Source of the DNA: Dendrophyllia cribrosa
Lineage: Eukaryota > Cnidaria > Anthozoa > Scleractinia > Dendrophylliidae
Reading direction: 5' to 3'
DNA: 64,000 nucleotides
NCBI GenBank assembly: GCA_024195265.1
Contig: JAJLRJ010000011.1
Span: 22,650,212 to 22,714,211 of the forward strand
The notes below the pieces were generated by a model that saw only the letters and a program-made list of their open reading frames with translations, had not been told where the DNA came from and searched no databases. A program made the translations under genes and the position numbers. This document shows, in pieces, positions 54,236 to 64,000 of this stretch. Position 1 is the first letter of the stretch; each line of letters starts with the position of its first letter.

Positions 54236-57044
54236 CGCAAACTATCAGCCAGAACAGTGTCCCTTTAATGTTATACATGATCGACCAGTTTCTCGAAATT
54301 CTGAATCACTTTAGGGGTTCAAAATATAAGTTTCAAAATGATCTTTCATGCAAAAAATTTTTATTGAAAATAAGAACCTGTACATAGCTTGAACTCGTGG
54401 CGTCTTTAACCCATTGAAGTTTTGATTTCCGAGTGTTTTGAGTGCTTTTACGGAGAAACATGAGCTTATAATTATGTCTTAAAAGTAAGACAACGTACAT
54501 TCACTACATTCAGTAGCCGACACCTAAAACCTCGATCGCTCAGCAAATTGCAAGTTACATAAAACACAAAACTTACTGGATTAAAAATACCACAGCAATA
54601 AGCGCCGAATGCATTACCAAAACGGTTCTACCCATTCATAAACGCCTAGCATTGACTTAAAAACTTGCAAGTCAACACACGGACAGATTTTGCGGTATGT
54701 ACTTCAAGGCCGAAAGCCATATAGTCGTCGGCATAAACAAAAATATGCGTGAATGAATTTGCATGCACTAATATGACACACATATACGCACACACAAAAG
54801 AAAACAGAGAGCCGAAAACGTAACTCGTCGGCTGCGCGTACGCCACGAGCAAAAATTTAAAATCGACGGAAAATGACGGTATGACGTTTTGACCGGAAGT
54901 TTGTTTATGACGCGCGATATTTTTTTAAGCGCAAAGTGATATAACTTAATGTAAATTCGTGCGATTTTGCTCAAATTTGGATAGCAGCTGGGTTAACATA
55001 TAATAAAAAAAAAACTTATCGAGGAATTTTTAACTTTTTAAAAATCTTTTTCGTTTAGTGCCATTTCCGCGCGATTACTTCAGTCTTTTTTTTTTCGCCC
55101 TTTTTCGAAAATGTTTTTTAACTCTTCACTGAAGACGCAGAAACGTTTTATTTTTAGCACTCCGGGTCCTGAAAACCGAGAACAAATCAAATTAGCAAAA
55201 TTATAATAATCGCTTTGACTTGTAGCTTTCAAAACCTGATTCAGACGCTAGACAATTCATTCTACATGTATTAGAAAATAAAAGGTCTATTTAAATAACC
55301 ATCTCTATAAGCTTTCGCAATGTTAGCGAAAATGAAAATTACGGGACAAACTTACCTTTTTCTTCATTATTAACGTCAGATGCCCTTGCCAAACAATAAT
55401 AACAAGTAAAAGAACCCCAAAGTTTTCTCAAACCGACGTTTCAGCTCATCGAGCATTCGTGAACACAACGGCCGTAATGGTGGACGGACGGTTTACTCCA
55501 ATTTACTCCATGTATGCTATCAACGAAGTGTAACATATCAACAAATTCAAAACAAAAAATGAAAACAAACCCCGAGATTGCGCAGTACGGACTGTAATTC
55601 AGCTTTAAGAGTTATCTCGAGACGCTAGAGCTGTTACTGTGGAGCACCCCCGAAGATATACTGTAACTTTAATGCTTAATATATATCAGCTTCCGTTTCA
55701 ATCGCGTGTCGTGCTCCCACTACAATGATCGGATGAAGATTTTATGATTTCGTTTTCCAGTGTGTATTGAGTGGAATCAATATTACTGCAAAGTTGGATA
55801 AAAATCTCGTGTTGATGGGCACAGGAGTACGGTATTGAACATCCGAAAATAAATTATATCTATTTTTTATATGAAATATACGCTCGAAATGTTTTCTATA
55901 TGTCCATAGAAATATGGTAAATGTCATTCAACCAATCAGAGCCCTCGTAAGTATCTCTCGTATTTTGTAAAACAGCCTGTAAAACGACTCGCATAGATAT
56001 ATGCCCATTCTACAATGAACACATACATGACAATATTTTTTCAATATACTTTATATTGAACAAAAACACAGCGCTACATTTACAATACTGATCAGCAAAC
56101 AGTGGTATAGCCTGAATAATGAACAAAAAACACTATTTACAAATTACATTTTCTTTTACATCATCTTCCTTTAGGATAAGAGTTATGTTCCTCTTCGCTA
56201 TGAGTTAATTTACCTTTTCATACGCCGTACGTATGCCAAGCCAAGTCGCAAAACCATGACCATCCAAAACGACTCGCATAGACATAACCATTCTACTATG
56301 AACACAAACTTGACTATAATGGCGGTCTTTAAAACTAAGCTTTACTTTGATTAGCTATGTAGACATACAAAACTAACATATATTTCACGAGTGAAAGAAC
56401 GTTTTGTAATATCGATCTCCAGTCCTTTTTGTATCTTTTTGATTATGTAAACTTTTGTTCTGACAAACCTGGTTTAATAAAAAAACTGTACATGTTTCGG
56501 CTGATACTTCTTTAACAATTCAGCAATTCAGTATTTTTTAACTTCGTTTCAAAAAGAACAAGAATAACTTAACTCTGGCGAAAGTGTTCTATACGATTTA
56601 AAGAGTGAAATCGTTTGTATTTTTTCTTCTTGCTTATGACACTCTTTTGAAGAGTATTTAATGTTTTATTTTTTTCTGCATCCATCGTCACTTTTTCTCT
56701 GATACTGTTTCACTTCTATCAAACAAAAGTAAAGCATTGCTGGAGGAATCTTACCACATAGAAGTGAAATTGTCTGGGAAACGCTACATTTCTTCGGAGA
56801 AGTCTAAATTTCTCCGACTCAAGTTTTAAACAAGCAATTCGCAATATCCAAGATAACAGTGCTCTATACTTTCTAGCTGTGCATCTATAAGAAATAGAGC
56901 TCGGATCCAACGCGTGTATGGGGCAGCTAAATTCTTACGATTTATAATGAACTTGATCTGACCAGCCATTAAGCGCGCGCAAGTTTCTCTGAGAGTTCGA
57001 ATTTTTGACATTCTACTTTATTCACGAGTACCCGCTAATAGGAC
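54236..57044 (+). other. Intron 4; AT-rich, one roughly 50-bp direct repeat
   Basis: No gene seen. About 55979-56031 and 56266-56318 share aaaacgactcgcatagacat-a and ccattctac-atgaacaca, a duplication 287 bp apart. Other open frames are short and random. Confidence 0.45.
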
Positions 57045-57163
57045 AATCACATGACTTTTGGAGGGCATATAGTTTATTTGTGGCCCGAGTAGCATCCGCT
57101 CGGGCGCAAATGATGCTACGAGGGACACAAATAAACTATATGCCCGACAAAAGTCATGTGATT
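57045..57163. mobile_element. 119-bp palindromic MITE
   Basis: aatcacatgacttttggagg, then catatagtttatttgtg, mirrors at the right (cacaaataaactatatg, then aaaagtcatgtgatt). The centre is gcatccgctcgggcgcaaatgatgc. About 50 bp per arm pair with few mismatches. Confidence 0.8.
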
Positions 57164-58379
57164 ATCATTATTATCAATACACAAGGCCAAATCGTACAAA
57201 TTCATTTAATAAGAAAAAAATGTTTAACAGAAACAGGGCCGTAAATGCGTTTGCAGCCCGTCAAATTCAATATCGCCCGCCACTCACGCGTGTTTTCCCG
57301 AAGGCAGTTTCTTATTTGATAAGAAATTTGATATTTGCGTATATTGATAATAATGACGAATTGATCTCGAACTCGTGTGATTTCTTAAACTAAAACATAA
57401 ATTTGACACCTTTTAAACTTATATATGTGAATGTAAATACCGGTATCACCTCTTGTATGGGAAGAGTTTATTCGACAGAACTTCGGGTGCGGCAGTGTGA
57501 AATATATTATTCTAATATCACGTGTGAAATATAACACGCAAATAAAGGAAAACTCAGAGTAACACGAACTCCACCCCCCACGCACTAGTTAGGGGACATT
57601 AAGTAATGATCCGCATAAAAAGAAAAGTGCTGAACGGCAATGCACGATGGAATGTCAACTTTTTTCATTGTTACAACCAGTGATATCATTGACCTAGACT
57701 CAAAAACCGCTAAAAAGTTAAGGTTCAAGGTGCATTTTGTAAATTTTTTTAAGGTTTCAAGTAATTTGAGACTCAATCGCACAACATGCAATTTTTGAAA
57801 GATTGTATTTGGGGAACTTCATCATAAAAGCAAAATTATAAGCTATTGTCTTCTTCTATTCTGATTGGTTAAGCCCGAACATTCCCTAAAATTTATTAGA
57901 CGCAAATGGCTTGTCTTTATTTTTATACTAAAATATAATTATGAACCATCAGCCCCTGTGGGAAAGAGCCAATGCCGCACAACAATGACATTTACCGTAG
58001 TTCTTCTGTGGAGCATAACTTTATGACCTTTTTTTCATAAACGAACTAAAACCTCTATTTACGTCAAGAAACCAAAGTTTGATTTGTTTTACCCCTCAAT
58101 TCTCTTTAGGGTTTCGGAGTTCTCTTGTGGGGCTTTTCGACAATCTAAACCACTTTGTTAGTTAGACGCAAATTTGTTAGTTAGGTCGGATGGGATTTGA
58201 TAAGGAGAAGAAAGGTCGTTACTACAAAATTTGAGATCGAAGGGTGTGGCCTGACTTAAGGGGGGAGCTTAATAGAGCGTAATGGGAGGGGGAATGGAGC
58301 TTTAACGGCATATGTATCACTGTTCCATTTTGTGTGTTAAACGTTGACTGATATATTTTCATTTGTCCTCTTTAATCAG
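57164..58379 (+). other. End of intron 4
   Basis: No element recognised. ggggggagcttaatagagcg (about 58261) recalls the ends of the MITE families at 40231 and 62578. The intron ends with cctctttaatcag. Confidence 0.4.
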
Positions 58380-58500
58380 CATGTCTCAGGCCATGTGACT
58401 GTGCACCCTTTAGATATGATCGATCCATGATAGAGGTCAACTGTTCAGGGAAGCAGCTAAAATCTGTTCCAGGACCATTGCCGGCAAATACTGGACTACT
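58380..58500 (+). CDS. CUB-Ig-LRR gene, exon 5: LRR N-terminal cap
   Basis: Flanked by tttaatcag| and |gtaagt; start phase 1, end phase 2. With the base from exon 4 it encodes (A)CLRPCDCAPFRYDRSMIEV, NCSGKQLKSVPGPLPANTGL. The pattern C-x3-C-x-C, then C in VNCSGKQL and the VPGPLP turn is that of an LRRNT cap, which shields the first repeat of extracellular LRR proteins. NCS is a possible N-glycosylation site. The split codon CT|G gives the Leu that starts the first repeat in exon 6. Confidence 0.88.
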
Positions 58501-59603
58501 GTAAGTACTCTTTCTCTCCAGTAATTGAATAAAAAGCCCACCATAACACAGATATTCCAAAGGGTATAGTTAACATTTATCTTATTTTATTATGTTATGA
58601 TCTCGATAAAAGTGATTATGTTCACTGCTGTTTACTACTTTTATAGTCACATAGAGTGTCAACAGCCATTTTTCACAAAGGTCAATTCATGACCAATTTA
58701 TGACATGGTAGTGTCTTCAAAAAATTACAGTCTGTTGATCGCAATCAATACCGATAAATCGAAAAGATGAAAAGGATAAACTTTCAAAGAGGCTATTTAT
58801 GGAATCATAACCAAATTTTACTAATCATTTTATTGTCATTAAGCATTTTAAACTTTGGAACGAGTTAATTAGCTGACATTGCTGCCCTGACTGTACTTGC
58901 GGGATCTTCCTTTTGTTTTCAGCAGCTATGTTAACGCAATCAGACCAAGGGCAAACGAGTGAAACTTATGCTGCTTTAATCTAGCTGTTATCACTCGGAT
59001 GAATTTCAGTAAATTACTTTAACCTACCTAAACCGAACTTTTTAAGTCTTATTCTGGGGTCTCGGGGAAGTACCTGAATATGAAACTTGGACAGTGTTCA
59101 GAGGTTTTCGCCATGACGTAAAACTAATTACCACTTAATAAACAATTAATAACTTCATAAATGTCCAAGTCCATCTGATCTTGGTTTAGCCATCTCATAT
59201 TTTCAGTTTTTTTTTTCATGACAACAGAAAATGACCAAAAACATATTAGGATAAAAAGAGAAGCTTAAAACGGAAAATAAAAAAAATAAAAAAAGGCGGA
59301 ACATGCATGTCATTTAAAAAATGCTTTTTAAACTATTATTGCTTTCGGTGTCTCTGGCACACCCCTTCCGGTCGTAATACAGATCAATCAAACACTTGCA
59401 AAGAAGCCAATTTGAGCAAACTGCTCACCCTGTAGTTAGCTAATATACTTCATGGAGGCAGCATGATCTTTTAGTTGAAATGATGTGCATTGGGTGAAAG
59501 GAAAATGGGTAATTTTCTGGAGAACGTTTGGACCGTGTTTTAAATGTCGTTTGCGATGTTATAAGATATAAACGAAAGTTCTTCTGTCTGATTGTTTTTG
59601 TAG

Positions 59604-59675
59604 GGACTTGTCCAATAACACGATAAAACACTTACCTGCAGGAGTGTTCAGTAATGACACAAAGCTAAGGATACT
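59604..59675 (+). CDS. CUB-Ig-LRR gene, exon 6: one leucine-rich repeat
   Basis: Exactly 72 bases, flanked by tttttgtag| and |gtaaga, phase 2 at both ends: one 24-residue repeat per exon, the classic LRR gene layout. It reads (L)DLSNNTIKHLPAGVFSNDTK then LRI(L), matching LxLxxNxIxxLPxGxFxxLxxL. NNT and NDT are possible N-glycosylation sites. The phase means further repeats of the same kind should follow; I found none before the window ends at 64000, so intron 6 is at least 4.3 kb. Whether the protein ends as a secreted form, with a single membrane span or as a receptor cannot be seen. Confidence 0.85.
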
Positions 59676-60099
59676 GTAAGAATAATTCTTCCTTAGTGTA
59701 TGTAGATAAATAATCCGTTCATAAACGTGTCCGCGGTGCTAAAGTGGTTCTACAATACTTGTGTCAGCTTTCTGGACATTGATGTATTTTTACCTGGAAA
59801 GAAGATTTCAATTTTGTGTGAAAACCTTGATTAGTTTGCCGCAAAAAAAAAAAAACTTCAAAAAGGAAACTTGAAATCAAGTTGTCATCTTCGGGTGAAT
59901 AAATTAACAGGGGTGACGTCATAGGTTATTGTCTTGATCTCATAAATAAAATGCGGTGGAATCTCATTAATGTGAAGTGGAATACATTAACGTGAGGTGG
60001 AATCTCATTAACGCCTTGTGTGGAGGTGATGTACACTTGTATCACCTTATTTGGTAATGATGAACGCTTGTATCACCTTATTTGGCAATGACGAATCGA
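59676..60099 (+). other. Intron 6, before the triplet palindrome
   Basis: Two nearby repeats: cttgtatcaccttatttggtaatgatgaacg-type text occurs twice (about 60031-60090), and gtggaatctcattaa with variants three times (about 59950-60012). Confidence 0.5.
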
Positions 60100-61600
60100 T
60101 ACACCACCGCCACAATTCTATTGATTTCACCACCACCACCACCACCACAATTCTATTGATTTCACCACCACCACCACCACCACCACCACAATTCTATTAT
60201 TTTCAGCACCACCACCTCCACCACCACAATTGTATTGTTTTCACCACCACCACCACCACCACCACCACCACAATTCTATTGATTTCACCACCACCACCAC
60301 CACAATTCTATTATTTTCAGCAGCAGCACCACCTCCACCACCGCAATTGTATTGTTTTCACCACCACCATCACAATTTTATTATTTTCAGTACCACCACC
60401 ACCACCACCACCACAATTCTATTGTTTTCTCCCCCTCTTTCTCCTCCTCCTTCTCCTCCTACTCCTCCACAATTCTATTGTTTCCTCCTCCTCCTCCTCC
60501 TACGCAGTTCTATTGCTTTCTCCTCCTCCTCCTCCGCTGTTCTATTGTTTCCTCCTCCTCCTCCTCCTCCACAATTCTATTGTTTCCTCCTCCTCCTCCT
60601 CCTCCTCCTCCACAATTGTATTATTTTCCCCTCCTCCTCCTCCTCCTCCTTCGCCTCCTCTTCCTCCTCCACAATTCTATCGTTTTCTTCTCCTCCTCCT
60701 CCTCCTCCTCCTCCTCCTCCTCCTCGGGAAGTATTTGTGGATTGCAATGAAATTCCATTTTTGCGCTACTTATGATCGGCTTTTTTTTTATTTTATTTAT
60801 TTTATTAACATTTCAAGCAATCCACAAAACCTTCCCGAGGAGGAGGAGGAGGAGAAGAAAACGATAGAATTCTGGAGGAGGAGGAGGAGGAGGAGAAAAA
60901 AATAGAATTGTGGAGGAGGAGGAGGAGGAGGAGGAGGAGGAGGAGGAAAAACAATAAAATTGAGGAGGAGGAGGAGGAGGAGGAGGAGGAGGAGGAGAAG
61001 AAAACGATAGAATTCTGGAGGAGGAGGAGGAGGAGGAGGAGAAAAAAATAGAATTGTGGAGGAGGAGGAGGAGGAGGAGGAGGAGGAGGAGGAGGAGGAG
61101 GAAAAACAATAAAATTGAGGAGGAGGAGGAGGAGTAGGGGAAAATAATACAATTGTGGAGGAGGAGGAGGAGGAGGAAACAATAGAACAGCGGAGGAGGA
61201 GGAGGAGGAGGAGAAAGCAATAGAACTGCGAGGAGGAGGAGGAGGAGGAGGAGGAGGAAACAATAGAACAGCGGAGGAGGAGGAGGAGAAAACAATAGAA
61301 CTGCGGAGGAGGAGTAGGAGAAAACAATAGAATTGAGGAGGAGGAAACAAAAGAATTGTGGAGGAGTAGGAAGAGAAGGAGGAGGAGGAGGAAGAGAGGG
61401 AGAAAACAATAGAATTGTGGTGGTGGTGGTGGTGCTGCTGAAAATAATAGAATTGTGGTGGTGGTGGTAAAAACAATACAATTGTGGTGGTGGTGGTGAA
61501 ATCAATAGAATTGTGGTGGTGGTGGTGAAAACAATACAATTGTGGTGGTGGTGCTGAAAATAATAAAATTGTGGTGGCGGTGGTGGTGGAATCAATAGAA
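60100..61600. repeat. 1.5-kb palindrome built of triplet repeats
   Basis: The left arm has (cca)n and then (ctc)n runs, each separated by a block such as acaattctattgttttc. The right arm is the inverted copy: (gga)n first and then (ggt)n runs, separated by gaaaacaatagaattgt. The two arms meet around about 60726-60835, where ggaagtatttgtggattgc and gcaatccacaaaaccttcc extend the symmetry into the spacer. Long open frames (poly-Pro, Ser, Leu, His) on both strands are by-products. Purine on one strand and pyrimidine on the other make triplex or cruciform structures plausible. Confidence 0.92.
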
Positions 61601-62577
61601 ATTGCAGATTCACCCAGATGAAGTCGAAGATGACGGAGAAGTAATCTAATATGCTTATTTGGAATTTCAACGTTGATAAAATAATATCCGTGACTGCCTC
61701 ACAATGTTCAGTTAAAGCCAGGAATCCGTCTAGTGTCACTACGATCGAATGTATGCCACAATTGGACGTGAACATCTAGTGAATTGTAACTGCGCGAACC
61801 CTTTGAAGCAAGGAAATGTTTTGTTGACATCGTGTGTAGCTACAAGTTTCCCCACAACAGCCACTTCTTTTAGTGCACCTGAGATTATCTCACTTTGTGG
61901 TGTGACAGAAACTTTGTTTGCAGAATCATTTGCTTTGAAAGGCAGCTTACATCATAAACACTTTGAAAAGACCCTTAAAAAACTGTAAGGAAAAAAGGAT
62001 CAATAAGGAATCAATACTAGTTAAGTTAAGTTTTGAACCTATCAACAGAAGAGGTGAAAATGCCATTCTTGTACATGCTAGAAATTCGTGGAGCCCGATT
62101 GGCTGCATTCCTGTCAAAAAAGTTGCCAAAGTCACCCAGGCAATCAAGAACAAGGAAATTAAAAGCATGTAAATAACTTCTATTAGATATCAGTTCGTTT
62201 TTGCTATAAAGTTCTGTTAGTCACCAGCATAGGAAGTCAAACTGTAATATGTCAATTCTATAAATCATTCTTTTTAATTGTATCATAAAATGGGAATACC
62301 ATACATGATTTCCTTGAATAATAGCCGTACCTCGATTAATTGCCCACCTTTGGTAGAAATATTGAAAATACTTGCATCCCTTGAAGTGAATTGTTTATGA
62401 TTAAATGGGATAACAAAACACAATATTTACGGCACCGACTTCCAGCGAACAATATTCAAATAATCACCTCCCTCGATTAATCACCCCCTTTAGCTTTTGG
62501 TACGAAAAAATAATTGAAAAAAATAATTTTATTATTTGAGAAAATAAGGTAGCCTGTCAATTTTAAAAATCAACATA
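61601..62577 (+). other. Intron 6; possible decayed coding fragment at 61749-62172
   Basis: Two plus-strand frames overlap (61749-61988 and 61963-62172). The second ends VKLSFEPINRRGENAILVHA, RNSWSPIGCIPVKKVAKVTQ, AIKNKEIKSM. The words PINRRGENAI and PIGCIPVKKV recall HIRAN-type domains, but the match is from memory and weak. A one-base shift would join the two frames. It may be a transposon or gene relic. Confidence 0.3.
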
Positions 62578-62910
62578 CCGTCAATCCTCTGTTAAGCCCC
62601 CGGGGGCTTATTGTTTTCAAGTGCATTTGAGTGGGGGGGGGGGGGGGGGGGGGGGGGGGCTTATTATAATTCAGCGAAATGCCAGCAGTTCACCACTCGT
62701 TGATTACAGTAATTATGATTAATTTTTAGTACAAGTACCGATTATATTCCCTCAAAGCTCGCGAGTATCCTGTTTGTGAACTTGTACCCGGCGTGGAACG
62801 GCCCGTAATACAGTCTGTCATTCATTGTTTTGGTTGTGAAGGAAAGGAGGGGGTGGGGGGGGGGGGGGGTGGGGCTTATTTGACCGGGGTGCTTAATAGA
62901 GGATTTACGG
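62578..62910. mobile_element. MITE with CCGT ends and TA duplication
   Basis: The left end ccgtcaatcctctgttaagc is inverted at the right (gcttaatagaggatttacgg), with TA on both outer sides (62576-62577, 62911-62912). Two G-runs lie inside (about 62632-62659 and 62846-62870). It is an inverted relative of 43610-44000. Confidence 0.88.
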
Positions 62911-64000
62911 TAATTCTCAAGATTTTTGTCAAGTTGTATTATCGCCACTTTTAATAGTAGAAAATATCTTCACCTTACAACAATATTATGGGCTCAGGGT
63001 CAAAAGGATTTCCTATTTGCCTGGTATTGGTTTAGAAAACTTGTGACAATTTTCCAACCAATATAGACTGGTAAACCTACATGTAAATTAATTGACTTAT
63101 TTCTGTGTGTTTTCCCATGCCTGGCACCTGTTTCGGTATTAAATCACTCTGTTGAAATTCAAAACTGCTATAATGTGAGAGCAGATGAGATTGATTTTAA
63201 TATCCAGACACAAGACACTGCATTCCTGTCTGTCTTGGGTACCCCGGTAGAGCCACTGAATAATGAAACAAGCTCAACAAAAGTACATGTATAATTATAC
63301 AGGTAGATATAAAATTATTGAGTGGTTGTGACATTGTAAATGGCACCTTGTTTGGTTCAAATGGTACAATTTAACAAGTGTAAGAGGAATATTATTAATA
63401 CTTTAAATACATTTTTTTTATCAACTAATTAAAATTTAATTTCACAACTGTACAGTAAGAAAACCATTTTCTAATATTTACTGTTACATTAATGGCAAAT
63501 CTGATTTCAGTGATGATAGGCAAAATAGTTCCTGACTTGAAAAATGATGTAATATTTATCTGTTATTTATGGTATGAACGCTCCTCTTGTGAACTTTTTG
63601 TCCAATTTGTCTCACAAGTAAACTTACGTCTTACTGTAGTTAAAGGTTACTGTTAACCTTCGAGGGTGCCTTCCGGAAAATCTTCAGTACGCGCGTTTTT
63701 TTTAAATGAAATCGCAGAAAACTATATATCACTGTAAAGCTAATAAAATGTAGATTCCGAAAATAACAATTGATTTTCTTTTTAATCTTCTGGTAAGCGC
63801 GCGCGAGCCTTTAAACGCAAAAATGACGGTGTTTGCTTTACCGAATTGTCAGCCTCCGTGTTAGCGCGAACATCAAAACAACTGGTCTATGTCATTCAGG
63901 AGCTAATGGGCTAACAAAGAGTGTGGGGCTTTTTCGATATTTTCATTGGTTCCAGAGTAAATCCACTTTGAAGTTGGACAATAGAAAATTGTTCTATGCG
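62911..64000 (+). other. Right end of window, intron 6; one repeat fragment
   Basis: No exon seen. About 63928-63985 is the inverted copy of 41310-41370 (caacttcaaagtggatttac; ggaaccaatgaaaatatcga), an interspersed repeat cut by the window edge. Confidence 0.5.

Noticed and set aside
60051..61775. Several long open frames rich in Pro, Ser, Leu and His on both strands
   Set aside because: They are translations of triplet repeats in every frame, so open reading is automatic; no start context, domain or splice evidence.

Overview
The window is eukaryotic nuclear DNA: AT-rich, with GT-AG introns, microsatellites, a tRNA-derived SINE and many transposon relics. The element families (Ngaro-type tyrosine-recombinase retrotransposons, CR1/L2-like and L1-like LINEs, a Gypsy element, TA- and TTAA-flanked MITEs, foldback elements) together with CUB, Ig and LRR exons point to a cnidarian, most likely a stony coral. 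That assignment is inference; nothing here fixes the species.

Host genes. The main find is a plus-strand gene read across six coding exons (19531-19597, 20652-20808, 23439-23605, 44169-44408, 58380-58500, 59604-59675) that runs off the right edge. It encodes a signal peptide, a CUB domain, an Ig domain, an LRR N-terminal cap and a first leucine-rich repeat. All five junctions are phase-compatible and the 824 coding bases stay open. Introns 3 and 4 (about 20.6 and 14 kb) hold most of the transposons. A second likely host feature is a lone signal-peptide first exon at 3710-3820. A degenerate minus-strand exon of an unidentified Cys/His-containing protein lies at 31429-31819.

Layout. 0-4 kb: a SINE with target-site duplication, MITEs, the signal-peptide exon. 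4-11.4 kb: a minus-strand Ngaro-like element (SGNH hydrolase, gag, RT-RNase H, tyrosine recombinase) whose 3' side carries four hairpins with variable stems and a conserved loop, then an L1-like LINE tail. 12-15.7 kb: a foldback element with roughly 1 kb inverted arms. 16-19.5 kb: non-coding, with an old duplication. 19.5-23.6 kb: signal peptide and CUB exons, with a 28-bp minisatellite in intron 1. 23.6-44 kb: MITEs, a piggyBac-type MITE, a repeat family with filled and empty insertion sites, a CR1/L2-like LINE and a second Ngaro element with complete split direct repeats. 44-58 kb: the Ig exon, a foldback element, microsatellites and a 3'-truncated Gypsy element. 58-64 kb: LRR exons, a 1.5-kb palindrome made of triplet repeats, and a MITE.

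The transposon genes are mostly broken. In the first Ngaro element the hydrolase, RT-RNase H and recombinase frames are open, with damage confined to gag. The second has lost frames and its recombinase histidine.
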